From the NCBI RefSeq assembly GCF_030063335.1, contig NZ_JASISW010000018.1, positions 56,225 through 120,224 on the forward strand: 64,000 nt of DNA, read 5' to 3'. A program made the translations under genes and the position numbers. Within the stretch, counting starts at the first letter, position 1, and each line of letters starts with the position of its first letter. Below the pieces are notes generated by a model that saw only the letters and a list, made by a program, of their open reading frames with translations, made no database searches and was not told the DNA's origin. Positions 21,327 through 30,013 of this stretch are shown piece after piece. This DNA comes from Rhodococcus sp. G-MC3. GTDB taxonomy: Bacteria > Actinomycetota > Actinomycetes > Mycobacteriales > Mycobacteriaceae.

Positions 21327-21985
21327 CAATGTGGAGTGTCATCGAATCGACGACCGACAGGGAAGACTGGCCGCAGAGCCCGCCCCCGCCGTGGCCCGCA
21401 GATGTCAGGGCCACTATCTGGTGGCATCGTGCCACCGACGCGGGGCGTGAGTTGCTGCCCGACCGATCGGTGCCGGTGACACTGGTGATGATGGTCGACT
21501 ACCTCTCTTCCCCGGTCGGGCCTTATCGCGAGATCCTTGCCAGTCCCACGCTGCGTCGTCCCGGTCATGGGCTCGGTGTGATGCCGAGGATCTCGGTGCC
21601 GTTCATTGCCGTCGATTCCGAGGTGTCGGCGCACGGTGGGCGAACCCACTGGCAGCTCCCGAAGGTCCTCGCCGAGTTCGACGGCGATGTGCTCATCGAA
21701 TCCTCCGCTTCGGACACCGACTGGTCGGTGAAGGCCCACGCGAAGGGGGTAGGCCCGTCGTTCCCGATGAGGGGCGGGCTGGGATTCGCGCAGCCGGTCG
21801 ACGACGAGTTCCTTCTTGCGGGCGCGCGGTTGTCCGGCAAAGCCCGGTTGTGCCGGGTGAAGGTGGACGCGACCGGACCGACCTTGGGGTCCTGGCTGAA
21901 GTCAGGCACCCACAGTGGTTTGCAGATTGTGAGCGGATCGATGGTCACAGGGCCATCGCGACTGTTCAGCGCGTTGGAGGTGTAG
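21323..21985 (+). CDS. Acetoacetate-decarboxylase-superfamily-like protein
   Basis: The 220-residue protein ends the TetR-monooxygenase-GMC operon, its GTG overlapping the preceding TGA. It has a beta-rich pattern with VPVTLVMMVDYLSSPVGPYREILASPTL, then PRISVPFIAVDSEVSAHGGRTHWQLPK, resembling the acetoacetate decarboxylase fold, whose lysine base lies in a similar central region. The superfamily also contains non-decarboxylase members, so enzyme activity is uncertain. A second start (ATG at 21329) is possible. Confidence 0.65.
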   Translation: MTMWSVIESTTDREDWPQSPPPPWPADVRATIWWHRATDAGRELLPDRSVPVTLVMMVDYLSSPVGPYREILASPTLRRPGHGLGVMPRISVPFIAVDSEVSAHGGRTHWQLPKVLAEFDGDVLIESSASDTDWSVKAHAKGVGPSFPMRGGLGFAQPVDDEFLLAGARLSGKARLCRVKVDATGPTLGSWLKSGTHSGLQIVSGSMVTGPSRLFSALEV

Positions 21986-21993
21986 TTAGCCTT

Positions 21994-22028
21994 CCTTTTC
22001 TTGACTTACTCCAGAAAAGGGGCATACT
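21994..22028 (+). promoter_or_regulatory. furA-katA promoter with overlapping inverted repeat
   Basis: TTGACT (22001-22006) and CATACT (22023-22028) are spaced by 16 bases, a strong consensus-like promoter eight bases before the furA ATG. CCTTTTCT (21994-22001) and AGAAAAGG (22013-22020) form an inverted repeat that overlaps the -35 and spacer. This is a probable FurA/CatR autoregulatory operator. Confidence 0.7.
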
Positions 22029-22035
22029 CGAAAAC

Positions 22036-22506
22036 ATGCCATTGGACGACGCGAGAACAGACCCGGTTGTGCAACTGCGCTCCGTTGGCCTTCGCGTCAC
22101 CGGTCCTCGAGTGGCGGTTCTGAACGCGGTCGCATCTCGGCCGCACTCGGATGCCGACGACGTGGCCGCGATGGTTCGTGCCGACGTTGGGTCGGTGTCC
22201 ACGCAGGCGATCTACGACGTACTTCGTGCCTGCGTGAACGCCGGGCTGCTTCGGCGCATCGAGCCGGCGAATTCGGCGGCTCTGTACGAAACTCGCATCG
22301 GCGACAATCACCACCACCTGGTGTGCCGTCGGTGTCGCAATGTTGTCGACGTCGATTGCGTCATCGGTGCAGCGCCGTGTTTCGTACCGTCCGATACGCA
22401 GGGCTTCGTCGTCGACGAGGCAGAGGTCGTGTTCTGGGGCCTGTGCGCCGAGTGCGCAGCACTCGATGATTCAGCTGCACCTTTACCGGCTATATCCACC
22501 GCCTAG
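22036..22506 (+). CDS. furA: Fur-family repressor of the catalase gene (FurA/CatR-like)
   Basis: The 156-residue regulator starts at an ATG at 22036. The Fur winged helix covers about residues 15-85 (LRSVGLRVTGPRVAVLNAVASRPHSDADDVAAMV). The metal/dimer region has DNHHHLVCRRCRNVVDVD and a C-terminal CAEC. The CxxC pairs suggest a structural zinc. Its position immediately before katA is the conserved furA-catalase pair, in which peroxide-oxidised FurA releases the promoter. The gap to katA is 78 bases and holds no visible terminator. Confidence 0.92.
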   Translation: MPLDDARTDPVVQLRSVGLRVTGPRVAVLNAVASRPHSDADDVAAMVRADVGSVSTQAIYDVLRACVNAGLLRRIEPANSAALYETRIGDNHHHLVCRRCRNVVDVDCVIGAAPCFVPSDTQGFVVDEAEVVFWGLCAECAALDDSAAPLPAISTA

Positions 22507-22584
22507 CGCGGTACGTCCAGCCCGCGTGCTGAGCCAGCCCCTCGGCGCGCACCCCAGCCAGCGAAACACAGGAGGCTTTCACCA

Positions 22585-24114
22585 ATGACCGAGCCCACCA
22601 CAAACAAGCCCACCACCAGCAACTCCGGCATTCCGGTACCCAGCGATGATCAGTCTCTGACCGCGGGTACGCAGGGCCCGATCCTGCTTCAGGATCATTA
22701 CCTCATCGAAAAGATGGCGCAGTTCAACCGCGAGCGTGTGCCGGAGCGTGTCGTGCACGCCAAGGGATCGGGTGCGTTCGGCGTTCTCGAAATCACCGAG
22801 GATATCTCGAAGTACACCAAGGCCGCGGCCCTGCAGAAGGGTGTGAAAACAGAGGCTTTGGCGCGTTTCTCCACCGTCGCCGGTGAGCAGGGAAGCCCTG
22901 ACACCTGGCGCGATCCTCGCGGATTCTCGCTGAAGTTCTACACCACCGAGGGCAACTGGGATCTCGTCGGCAACAACACGCCGGTCTTCTTCGTCAAGGA
23001 CCCGATCAAGTTCCAGGACTTCATCCGCAGTCAGAAGCGTATGCCGGATTCAGGACTGCGCGATCACAACATGCAGTGGGATTTCTGGACGCTCTCCCCG
23101 GAGACCGCTCACCAGGTCACCTGGCTGATGGGAGATCGCGGAATTCCTCGCAGCTACCGTCACATGGACGGATTCGGTTCACACACTTACCAGTTCATCA
23201 ACGACGCCGGCGAGCGCTCCTGGGTCAAGTTCCACTTCAAGACCAACCAGGGTATCGACTTCCTGACGCAGGAGAAGGCAGACGAGCTTGCCGGAACCTC
23301 CCCGGACGATCACCGTCAGGACCTGTTCGGCGCCATCAAGAAGGGCGAGTTCCCGAGCTGGGACTTCTACGTGCAGATCATGCCCTACGACGAGGCCGAG
23401 AACTACAAGTACAACCCCTTCGACCTCACCAAAGTCTGGTCGCAGAAGGATTACCCGAAGATCAAGGTCGGCACGCTGACCCTGAATCGCAACCCGGAGA
23501 ATTTCTTCGCGCAGATCGAGCAGAGTTCGTTCGAGCCCTCGAATCTGGTTCCCGGAATCGGAGCGAGCCCGGACAAGATGCTGCTCGGTCGGATCTTCTC
23601 CTACGCCGACGCACACCGTTACCGGATCGGCACCAACTACGCACAGCTTCCGGTCAACGCACCCAAGGCCGAGGTGAACACGTACTCCAAGGAAGGGTCG
23701 ATGCGGTACTCGTTCAACTCCGCTGACACCCCGGTGTACGCACCGAACTCCTACGGCGGACCACATGCGGACACCGAGAAGTACGGTAACGACGGGTCCT
23801 GGGACTTCGAGCCACGATTCGTGCGTACCGGTTACATCGAGCACCCCGAAGACGGTGACTTCGTCCAGGCCGGACAACTCGTCCGTGAGGTCATGGACGA
23901 TGATCAGCGCGAACGCCTGGTAGGCAACATCGTCGGACACGCGCTCAATGGTGTCACCGAGCCGGTGCTGCAGCGCGTCTTCCAATACTGGACCAACGTG
24001 GATCCCGATCTCGGCAAGAAGGTGGAGGAAGGTGTCAGGGCGGGTCAGGATGACGCCGCGCCGACCACCAGTCAGTCGCCCACAACTCCAGGCGACGAAG
24101 CGGCAAAGGTCTAA
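22585..24114 (+). CDS. katA: Haem catalase
   Basis: The 509-residue monofunctional catalase decomposes hydrogen peroxide. The distal catalytic His is in [12 protein letters not shown] (about residue 58) and the essential Asn in [13 protein letters not shown]. The proximal haem ligand Tyr lies in [16 protein letters not shown] (near residue 337). The ribosome site AGGAGG precedes the ATG. It is regulated with furA upstream, and dps follows, giving a compact peroxide-defence block. The C-terminal tail ([16 protein letters not shown]) is low-complexity. Confidence 0.97.
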   Translation: MTEPTTNKPTTSNSGIPVPSDDQSLTAGTQGPILLQDHYLIEKMAQFNRERVPERVVHAKGSGAFGVLEITEDISKYTKAAALQKGVKTEALARFSTVAGEQGSPDTWRDPRGFSLKFYTTEGNWDLVGNNTPVFFVKDPIKFQDFIRSQKRMPDSGLRDHNMQWDFWTLSPETAHQVTWLMGDRGIPRSYRHMDGFGSHTYQFINDAGERSWVKFHFKTNQGIDFLTQEKADELAGTSPDDHRQDLFGAIKKGEFPSWDFYVQIMPYDEAENYKYNPFDLTKVWSQKDYPKIKVGTLTLNRNPENFFAQIEQSSFEPSNLVPGIGASPDKMLLGRIFSYADAHRYRIGTNYAQLPVNAPKAEVNTYSKEGSMRYSFNSADTPVYAPNSYGGPHADTEKYGNDGSWDFEPRFVRTGYIEHPEDGDFVQAGQLVREVMDDDQRERLVGNIVGHALNGVTEPVLQRVFQYWTNVDPDLGKKVEEGVRAGQDDAAPTTSQSPTTPGDEAAKV

Positions 24115-24128
24115 ACGACCTGACCTGC

Positions 24129-24158
24129 GTTGCGGCCCGGAGCTATTCGGGCCGCAAC
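24129..24158. terminator. Hairpin between katA and dps
   Basis: GTTGCGGCCCG (24129-24139) pairs perfectly with CGGGCCGCAAC (24148-24158) around an eight-base loop. No T-tract follows, so it may be a rho-dependent or partial terminator, or an RNA-stability element. Confidence 0.6.
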
Positions 24159-24201
24159 CATAGGTTGTGTTCATCACGAAACCCTGAAGGAGGCACATCT
24201 C

Positions 24202-24675
24202 ATGACCAACCCCATCACCAGCACTCTCGATGCAGGCCAGCAGAAGATCGCCGGAGATGCCCTGCAGGGTACCGTCGTCGATCTCATCGACCTGTCGCTG
24301 ATTGCGAAGCAGGCGCATTGGAACGTTATCGGAAAGAACTTTCGATCCGTCCACCTCGCACTCGACGAATTGGTTACTGCGGCACGCGACTTCACCGATG
24401 ACGCAGCCGAGCGCGCCACCGCGATCGGCGTCAGCCCCGACGGGCGCGCGGCAACAGTGTCCACCACCGCAGGCACCAAGGGATTCGGCGAAGGCTGGAC
24501 CAAGGACGAGCAGGTCACGGCCGCGATCGTCGACAACCTCGCCGCCGTGGTCGATCGACTGCGCGGACGTATCGCCGACACCGAAGCCGCCGACCCGGTG
24601 ACCCAGGATCTGCTGATCACCATCACAGCTCGTCTCGAGCAGTTGCACTGGATGTGGCAGGCTCAGATCGATTAG
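24202..24675 (+). CDS. dps: Dps-family DNA-protecting ferritin-like protein
   Basis: The 157-residue protein contains the intersubunit ferroxidase motif, KQAHWNVIGKNFRSVHLALDEL (His, then His/Asp/Glu in the second half). Its four-helix profile is that of a Dps dodecamer, which stores iron and shields DNA from peroxide. The ATG at 24202 follows AAGGAGG by eight to nine bases. Its proximity to furA-katA fits a shared oxidative-stress role, although a hairpin separates it from katA. The strong terminator at 24687 closes the unit. Confidence 0.94.
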   Translation: MTNPITSTLDAGQQKIAGDALQGTVVDLIDLSLIAKQAHWNVIGKNFRSVHLALDELVTAARDFTDDAAERATAIGVSPDGRAATVSTTAGTKGFGEGWTKDEQVTAAIVDNLAAVVDRLRGRIADTEAADPVTQDLLITITARLEQLHWMWQAQID

Positions 24676-24686
24676 AACAAAAGCGC

Positions 24687-24728
24687 GCACAGGCTCCCTC
24701 CCACGTGGAGGGAGCCTGTGCGTGTTTT
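24687..24728 (+). terminator. Intrinsic terminator after dps
   Basis: GCACAGGCTCCCTCC (24687-24701) pairs perfectly with GGAGGGAGCCTGTGC (24707-24721) around CACGT. GTGTTTTG follows. Confidence 0.9.
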
Positions 24729-24758
24729 GTCACCTGTGTCGACGGGTAACGAACACTC

Positions 24759-25436
24759 ATGACTTCGAACTCAGGCGCTGTTCTGTTCGACATCGACGGC
24801 ACGCTGGTGGACTCCAACTACGTGCACGTCGATACGTGGTCCAGGGCCTTCGCCGACGCCGGTGTCACGGTCCCATCGTGGAGGATCCATCGGTGTATCG
24901 GGATGGACGGCGACAAACTACTCGAGACGCTGGTCGGTGCTGCGGACAGTGCGTTGGCGCTGGAGGCGAAGGATCTCCACACCGCGTACTACGAGGATGC
25001 GAGTGCGCGTCTGCAAATTCTGCCGGGGGCGCGAGAGTTGTTGGCGCGCATCGAGGATCTGGGTCTCACTGTCGTTCTGGCGACGTCGGCGCCTGAGGAC
25101 GAGCTTGCCAAGTTGCGCGACCTGCTCGACGTCGAGGACTTGGTTTCGGTAGTGACGTCCGCCGAGGACGCCGACATGGCGAAGCCGAGCCCGGAGATCG
25201 TCGAAGTCGCTCTGCGGCGCGCAGGCGTCGACCCGAAGGACGCAGTGATGATCGGCGACAGTGAGTGGGACATGAAGGCCGCCGGAAAGGTTGGCGTGAC
25301 CGGCATCGGCGTCCGATCCGGCGGAGTCTCCGAAGCCGAGCTGCGCGAGGCCGGAGCAGTCGCTGTCTACGACGATCCTGCCGACATCATCGAGCATCTG
25401 AGCGAGAGCCCGATCGCCGCGCTTCACCACTCATGA
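24759..25436 (+). CDS. HAD-superfamily hydrolase (phosphoglycolate-phosphatase-like)
   Basis: The 225-residue protein has the HAD motifs in order: LFDIDGTLVDS (motif I with the nucleophile Asp), LATSAPEDEL (motif II), AKPSPEIVEVALRRAGV (motif III Lys) and MIGDSEWDMKAA (motif IV). The cap insertion after motif I is the small helical type. Substrates are probably small phosphate monoesters such as sugar phosphates. It overlaps the GH15 gene by ATGA, which suggests a linked role in sugar or trehalose metabolism. Confidence 0.93.
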   Translation: MTSNSGAVLFDIDGTLVDSNYVHVDTWSRAFADAGVTVPSWRIHRCIGMDGDKLLETLVGAADSALALEAKDLHTAYYEDASARLQILPGARELLARIEDLGLTVVLATSAPEDELAKLRDLLDVEDLVSVVTSAEDADMAKPSPEIVEVALRRAGVDPKDAVMIGDSEWDMKAAGKVGVTGIGVRSGGVSEAELREAGAVAVYDDPADIIEHLSESPIAALHHS

Positions 25437-27193
25437 GCCGCCGCGAAGGCTACTGCGCAATCGAGGACTACGCTGCGATCGGCGACGGCCGGACGGTTGC
25501 GCTCGTGGCCGACGACGGCCGGATCGACTGGCTGCCGATCCCCAATCTCGATTCACCACCGCCCTTCGCTGCACTGCTCGATGCAGTCGACGGCGGGCGG
25601 ATCGAACTATCTCCGGTGGGCGACTACGAGGTCTCACGGAGCTATGTGGACGGCACGAACGTTCTGCAGAGCACCTATTCGACGCAGACCGGTTCCGTAC
25701 GCGTGACCGACTCGCTCAACACAGGCGTGGCCGGACGGCTGCCGTGGGCCGAACTGGCGCGCCGAATCGACGGGTTGGACGGCGCCGTCACGATGGCATG
25801 GCGCGTCGTGCCGGGAACATGCCTCGGCATCGCGTCTCCGTGGGCGCACAACTCTATTCACGGCACGGTCCTCCGCCTCGACGGACTGACGCTCGCGGTA
25901 CGCACCCTGGGAATCGACGGCGCCGAACTGACCGCCAAGGACATCGGTGGAACGTTCGCGACGGCCTTGGGCTCCAGGCATCTGGTAGCTGTCGTCGGCA
26001 CCGAGGACGAGCCGCTCCCGCTGCCCGATCCCGAATCAGTCGACGCAGGCGTCGATCGGACCGTCGCGAACTGGCGATGCTGGTCCGAGATAGTCACTTA
26101 CGACGGTCCGTGGCGCGACGACGTGACGCGGAGTGCGCTGGCGTTGAAACTGCTGTTGCACAGTCCTTCCGGGGCGATAGCGGCAGCGGCCACGACGTCG
26201 CTCCCCGAGAACCTCGAAGGCGGTAAGAACTGGGACTACCGCTACGCGTGGGTGCGCGATACCGCGTACACGTTGCGCGCAATGATCCGATTCGGAATGC
26301 GCGAAGAGGTCCACGCCGCTGTTGCGTGGCTACTGAAGGTCATCCGGTTCAACGATCCATTGGTCAATGTCTTCTACACACTCGATGGCGAAATGCCTCG
26401 CGGAACAGAACAATCCGATGTACCCGGATGGCGCGGTATCGGGCCGGTCGTCAACGGTAACCGCGCGTCGGGTCAGTTGCAGCTCGGCATCTTCGGGGAC
26501 CTCTTTTCGATCGTGCGCCTCTACGTCGACGCCGGGAACCTTCTCGATGCCAAGACCGGGCGACTGCTCGCCGAGATCGCCGACCGTGCATGCGACTGGT
26601 GGCAACGCAAAGACGCGGGGATGTGGGAACTGGAAGACGAGGAGCATTACACCGCATCGAAACTCGGATGCTGGCAGGCACTCGACTGCGCGGTCCACCT
26701 CAACGAGCTGGGCGAGATTCCGGGTACGCCCGACCGGTGGAAAGCCGAGCGCACCCTCATCAGGAACTGGGTCGACGAACATTGCTGGTCCCCCGAACGC
26801 GGCACCTACCTCGCCTACCCGGGGAGCGACGGTCTCGATGCCGCGGTTCTCCTCGGCGCTGAGATGGGCTTCGATACCGGCGAGCGCATGTCGTCGACCA
26901 TAGATGCGTTGCGGGGTGAACTCGGTGACGGACCGCTCCTCTACCGCTACAGCGGAATGCAGAAGGAAGAGGGAGCGTTCGTGGCCTGCGGATTCTGGAA
27001 TGTTTCCGCCCTGGCCTTGGTGGGAAGACAGGACGAAGCGGAACACCTGATGAATCAGCTCGTCGGACTGTCCAACGACGTCGGTCTCTACTCCGAGATG
27101 ATCGACCCTTCCGACGGTAGCTTCCTCGGTAATTTCCCTCAGGGCTTGAGCCACCTGGCCCTCGTGAATGCCGCTGCGACGCTTGCGGGATGA
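25433..27193 (+). CDS. Glycoside hydrolase family 15 protein (trehalase/glucoamylase-like)
   Basis: The 586-residue protein has an N-terminal beta-sandwich region (AIEDYAAIGDGRTVALVADDGRIDWLPIP) and a C-terminal (alpha/alpha)6 catalytic domain. GGKNWDYRYAWVRDTAYTLRAMIRFG is the family hallmark. A second conserved Glu is in GLYSEMIDPSDGSFLGNFPQGLSHLAL. Some actinobacterial members hydrolyse trehalose, so trehalase is a reasonable guess, but glucoamylase activity cannot be excluded. There is no signal peptide, so it acts in the cytoplasm. Its start overlaps the upstream HAD gene, so the two are coupled. Confidence 0.92.
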   Translation: MSRREGYCAIEDYAAIGDGRTVALVADDGRIDWLPIPNLDSPPPFAALLDAVDGGRIELSPVGDYEVSRSYVDGTNVLQSTYSTQTGSVRVTDSLNTGVAGRLPWAELARRIDGLDGAVTMAWRVVPGTCLGIASPWAHNSIHGTVLRLDGLTLAVRTLGIDGAELTAKDIGGTFATALGSRHLVAVVGTEDEPLPLPDPESVDAGVDRTVANWRCWSEIVTYDGPWRDDVTRSALALKLLLHSPSGAIAAAATTSLPENLEGGKNWDYRYAWVRDTAYTLRAMIRFGMREEVHAAVAWLLKVIRFNDPLVNVFYTLDGEMPRGTEQSDVPGWRGIGPVVNGNRASGQLQLGIFGDLFSIVRLYVDAGNLLDAKTGRLLAEIADRACDWWQRKDAGMWELEDEEHYTASKLGCWQALDCAVHLNELGEIPGTPDRWKAERTLIRNWVDEHCWSPERGTYLAYPGSDGLDAAVLLGAEMGFDTGERMSSTIDALRGELGDGPLLYRYSGMQKEEGAFVACGFWNVSALALVGRQDEAEHLMNQLVGLSNDVGLYSEMIDPSDGSFLGNFPQGLSHLALVNAAATLAG

Positions 27194-27274
27194 ACGTGTC
27201 ACGGTCGTCATCACCGACTTGATCGACAAGGCCCGTGGACTCCGGGCCCGTCTTCCACTATTTGAGGAGAACTT

Positions 27275-28246
27275 ATGACCAATTTCGGCTACACACTGAT
27301 GACCGAGCAGAGCGGCCCGAAGGAACTCGTGAAGTATGCGGTCGGCGCCGAGAAGGTTGGCTTCGACTTCGAGGTCGCGAGCGATCACTACTCCCCGTGG
27401 CTGTCCTCGATGGGACACTCCCCGTACGCCTGGACCACGCTGGGCGCCGTCGCGCAGGCCACCGAGCGCGTCGAGCTGATGACGTACGTGACGTGCCCGA
27501 TCATTCGGTACCACCCGGCTGTCGTCGCGCAGAAAGCAGCAACGATGCAGATTCTCGCCGACGGTCGATTCACGCTCGGACTGGGTAGCGGCGAGAACCT
27601 GAACGAACACGTCGTCGGCGAGGGCTGGCCGTCGATCGACAAGCGTCAGGACATGTTCGTCGAGGCGCTCGAGATCATCAGGAAGCTTCACGCCGGCGGA
27701 CTGGTCACCTACGACGGCAAGTACTTCCGGGTCGACTCGGCCCGAATCTGGGATCTGCCGGAGGCCGGCGTTCCGATCGGCATAGCGGTAGGTGGAGAGA
27801 AGGCTGTAGCGCGGTTCGCGGACTATGGCGACCATCTCATCGCCACCGAGCCGGACGCCGACCTCGTCAAGGCATGGGCCGAAAACCACGATGGACCAGC
27901 CCGCGCCATCGGTCAGATCCCGATCTCGTGGGATCCCGACAAGGACGCGGCCATCGACCGGGCCCACGACCGGTTCCGCTGGTTCGCCGGAGGCTGGGCA
28001 GTCAACGCCGACCTCCCGACAACCGCCGGGTTCGCAGGCGCGACCCAGTTCGTTCGCAAAGAGGACGTCGCGGAAACGATCCCGTGTGGACCCGATCTCG
28101 ATGCCATCGTCGAAGCCGTGAAGCCGTACTGGGAAGCTGGCTTCACCGATGTCGCACTCGTCCAAGTAGGCGACGAAACCCAGGAACGATTCCTCGCCGA
28201 GGCCGCTGGGCCGCTACTGGAGAAGCTGCGCGCGGCGTCCGCCTGA
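27275..28246 (+). CDS. LLM-class F420-dependent oxidoreductase
   Basis: The 323-residue luciferase-like TIM-barrel protein shows GYTLMTEQSGPKELVKYAVGAEKVGFDFEVASDHYSPW at the start, then GRFTLGLGSGENLNEHVVG, a pattern of the F420-dependent glucose-6-phosphate-dehydrogenase-like subgroup. The cofactor would be the deazaflavin F420, which rhodococci make. The substrate is unknown. The ribosome site GAGGAG lies seven or so bases before the ATG. A strong hairpin with a T-tract follows the stop. Confidence 0.9.
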   Translation: MTNFGYTLMTEQSGPKELVKYAVGAEKVGFDFEVASDHYSPWLSSMGHSPYAWTTLGAVAQATERVELMTYVTCPIIRYHPAVVAQKAATMQILADGRFTLGLGSGENLNEHVVGEGWPSIDKRQDMFVEALEIIRKLHAGGLVTYDGKYFRVDSARIWDLPEAGVPIGIAVGGEKAVARFADYGDHLIATEPDADLVKAWAENHDGPARAIGQIPISWDPDKDAAIDRAHDRFRWFAGGWAVNADLPTTAGFAGATQFVRKEDVAETIPCGPDLDAIVEAVKPYWEAGFTDVALVQVGDETQERFLAEAAGPLLEKLRAASA

Positions 28247-28261
28247 GCCCTCGAAAACACG

Positions 28262-28295
28262 AAAAAACCCACCTGCGCGAGCAAGTGGGTTTTTT
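28262..28295. terminator. Bidirectional intrinsic terminator
   Basis: AAAAAACCCAC (28262-28272) pairs with GTGGGTTTTTT (28285-28295), with an inner TGC/GCA stem around GCGA. T-runs on both strands let it end both the oxidoreductase gene (plus) and the tRNA gene (minus). Confidence 0.93.
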
Positions 28296-28300
28296 GTGTG

Positions 28301-28374
<74 letters not shown>

Positions 28375-28392
28375 TGCACCGCGTACGAAAGT

Positions 28393-29418
28393 CTAGCTTA
28401 CGACTGCCTCGGAACGCGAAACGCCCTCGTCGGAACCCTCTCTCGGTCCCTTTCGCGGTGCAGGAGTGAGTGTCAACAACGTGGCTTCGGGCCTGCAGCA
28501 GAACCGGGCAGGCGCATACGGCGATGTCCCGATTCCAGCCGATACGTGCAGCTGGGTGTGCGCACCCCACTTCGACGGACCCTTCACGCGTGAGCGATCG
28601 ATCTCGCAGTTCGTGACGACCGCGCCGTAGAACGGCAGGCACAGCTGGCCGCCGTGAGTGTGGCCGGCGAGGACGAGGTCATACCCGTCGTCGGCGAACT
28701 TGTCGAGGACACGCGGCTCGGGGGAGTGGGTGATGCCGAGGCGAAGGTCTGCCAAGGGGTTGGGTTGGCCCGCGATGGTGTCGTAGCGGTCGCGCTTCAG
28801 GTGGGGATCGTCGACGCCTGCTGAGGCGATGCGAACGCCTGCGACTTCGAGCTCGCGGCGAACATGGGTCACGTCGTGCCAGCCGCGCTCGGAGAACGCG
28901 GCCCGCAGATCACGCCACGGCAGCGACTCACCGAGTACGCGCTTGTGGTCCTTCTTGAAGTACTTCAGCGGGTTCTTCGGTTTCGGTGCGAAGTAGTCGT
29001 TGCTGCCGAAGACGAACAGACCGGGCCGGGAGAGCAGTGGTCCGAGCGCCTGAACCACAGAGGGCACCGCTCGCGGATGCGAGAGATTGTCCCCGGTGTT
29101 GACGACGAGGTCCGGCTCGAGGCGATCGAGCTCACGAAGCCAGTTCTGCTTGAGTCGCTGGTTGGGCATCATGTGCAGGTCGCTGATGTGAAGCACGCGC
29201 AGCGACGCCGAGCCGGGCTCCAGCACTGCCATGGACCTCTCGCGCAGTGTGAATGCATTGCGTTCGATGAGTGTGGCGTATCCGAGACCCAGCGCTGCTG
29301 CACCGGCGGTGGCGAGCGCTGCTGTCTGGACGGGAGCCTGCGCGGCGTGCTCACGGGCGCGAGTTGCTGCCGCGAGAAGACTTGCTGAGGCACTGTATTT
29401 CACGTACACCAGGTCCAC
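28393..29418 (-). CDS. Metallophosphoesterase, membrane-associated (Rv3683-like)
   Basis: The 341-residue protein has an N-terminal hydrophobic segment ([17 protein letters not shown], about residues 34-50) and then a calcineurin-like phosphoesterase domain. Metal-binding motifs in order are [38 protein letters not shown] and LAGHTHGGQ. These match the YaeI/YkuE-type family that can act on phospholipid-like substrates; here the substrate is unknown. The gene lies beside the ponA2-whiB4 block as in mycobacteria. Confidence 0.9.
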   Translation of the reverse strand: MDLVYVKYSASASLLAAATRAREHAAQAPVQTAALATAGAAALGLGYATLIERNAFTLRERSMAVLEPGSASLRVLHISDLHMMPNQRLKQNWLRELDRLEPDLVVNTGDNLSHPRAVPSVVQALGPLLSRPGLFVFGSNDYFAPKPKNPLKYFKKDHKRVLGESLPWRDLRAAFSERGWHDVTHVRRELEVAGVRIASAGVDDPHLKRDRYDTIAGQPNPLADLRLGITHSPEPRVLDKFADDGYDLVLAGHTHGGQLCLPFYGAVVTNCEIDRSRVKGPSKWGAHTQLHVSAGIGTSPYAPARFCCRPEATLLTLTPAPRKGPREGSDEGVSRSEAVVS

Positions 29419-29480
29419 GATACGGCAGCAAAGGTAATCGACGTGCGGGGTCGAGCTACGTCCGCGTACCGTTCTGTGAC

Positions 29481-29945
29481 ATGTCCGAAATGAAGACCAG
29501 GCTCAGAGCCGACCTCACCACGTCCATGAAAGCCAAGGACAAGCTGCGTACGGCGACCATACGCATGCTCCTCGCTGCGATACAGACCGAAGAGGTCTCC
29601 GGCAAGGAAGCGCACGAGGTGACCGACGACCAGGTGCTGAAGATCCTCGCGAAGGAATCGAAGAAGCGCGGCGAATCAGCGGAAATCTACACCGAGAACG
29701 GTCGAGGTGAACTCGCCGCAACCGAGCGCGCGGAAGCTCAGATCATCGACGAGTACCTGCCGACCCCGCTCACCGACGCTGAACTCGCGGATGCCGCGGA
29801 CACGGCAATCGCCCAGGTGGCAGAAGAACTCGGAGAGCGTCCGGGAATGAAGCAGATGGGCCTGGTGATGAAGGCAGCATCGGCGCTGACCGCGGGCAAG
29901 GCCGATGGCGCGAGGGTGTCGAAGGCCGTAAGAGACCGTCTGTAG
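29481..29945 (+). CDS. GatB/YqeY-domain protein
   Basis: The 154-residue protein is entirely the helical GatB_Yqey domain (MKTRLRADLTTSMKAKDKLRTATIRMLLAAIQ, then ILAKESKKRGESAEIYTENGR and EAQIIDEYLP). Such free-standing domains resemble the tail of amidotransferase subunit GatB and may bind tRNA; no function is established. It starts 62 bases from the divergent phosphoesterase gene. Palindrome copy 4 follows its stop. Confidence 0.92.
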   Translation: MSEMKTRLRADLTTSMKAKDKLRTATIRMLLAAIQTEEVSGKEAHEVTDDQVLKILAKESKKRGESAEIYTENGRGELAATERAEAQIIDEYLPTPLTDAELADAADTAIAQVAEELGERPGMKQMGLVMKAASALTAGKADGARVSKAVRDRL

Positions 29946-29958
29946 GCGCTACGCGCTC

Positions 29959-29998
29959 GTGAGTGGAAATACGTCGCAGGGGACGTATTTCCACTCAC
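29959..29998. repeat. Dispersed 40-bp palindrome, copy 4
   Basis: Arms GTGAGTGGAAATACGTC and GACGTATTTCCACTCAC are perfectly complementary around GCAGGG. Symmetry extends five more bases each way (CGCTC/GAGCG), giving about 50 bp in total. It sits between convergent yqeY-like and ponA2 genes. To its right GGCGGAGCCGCTCAC contains the ponA2 stop (TCA at 30014-30016); to its left is GGCGCTACGCGC. Confidence 0.95.
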
Positions 29999-30013
29999 GA
30001 GCGGCGGAGCCGC

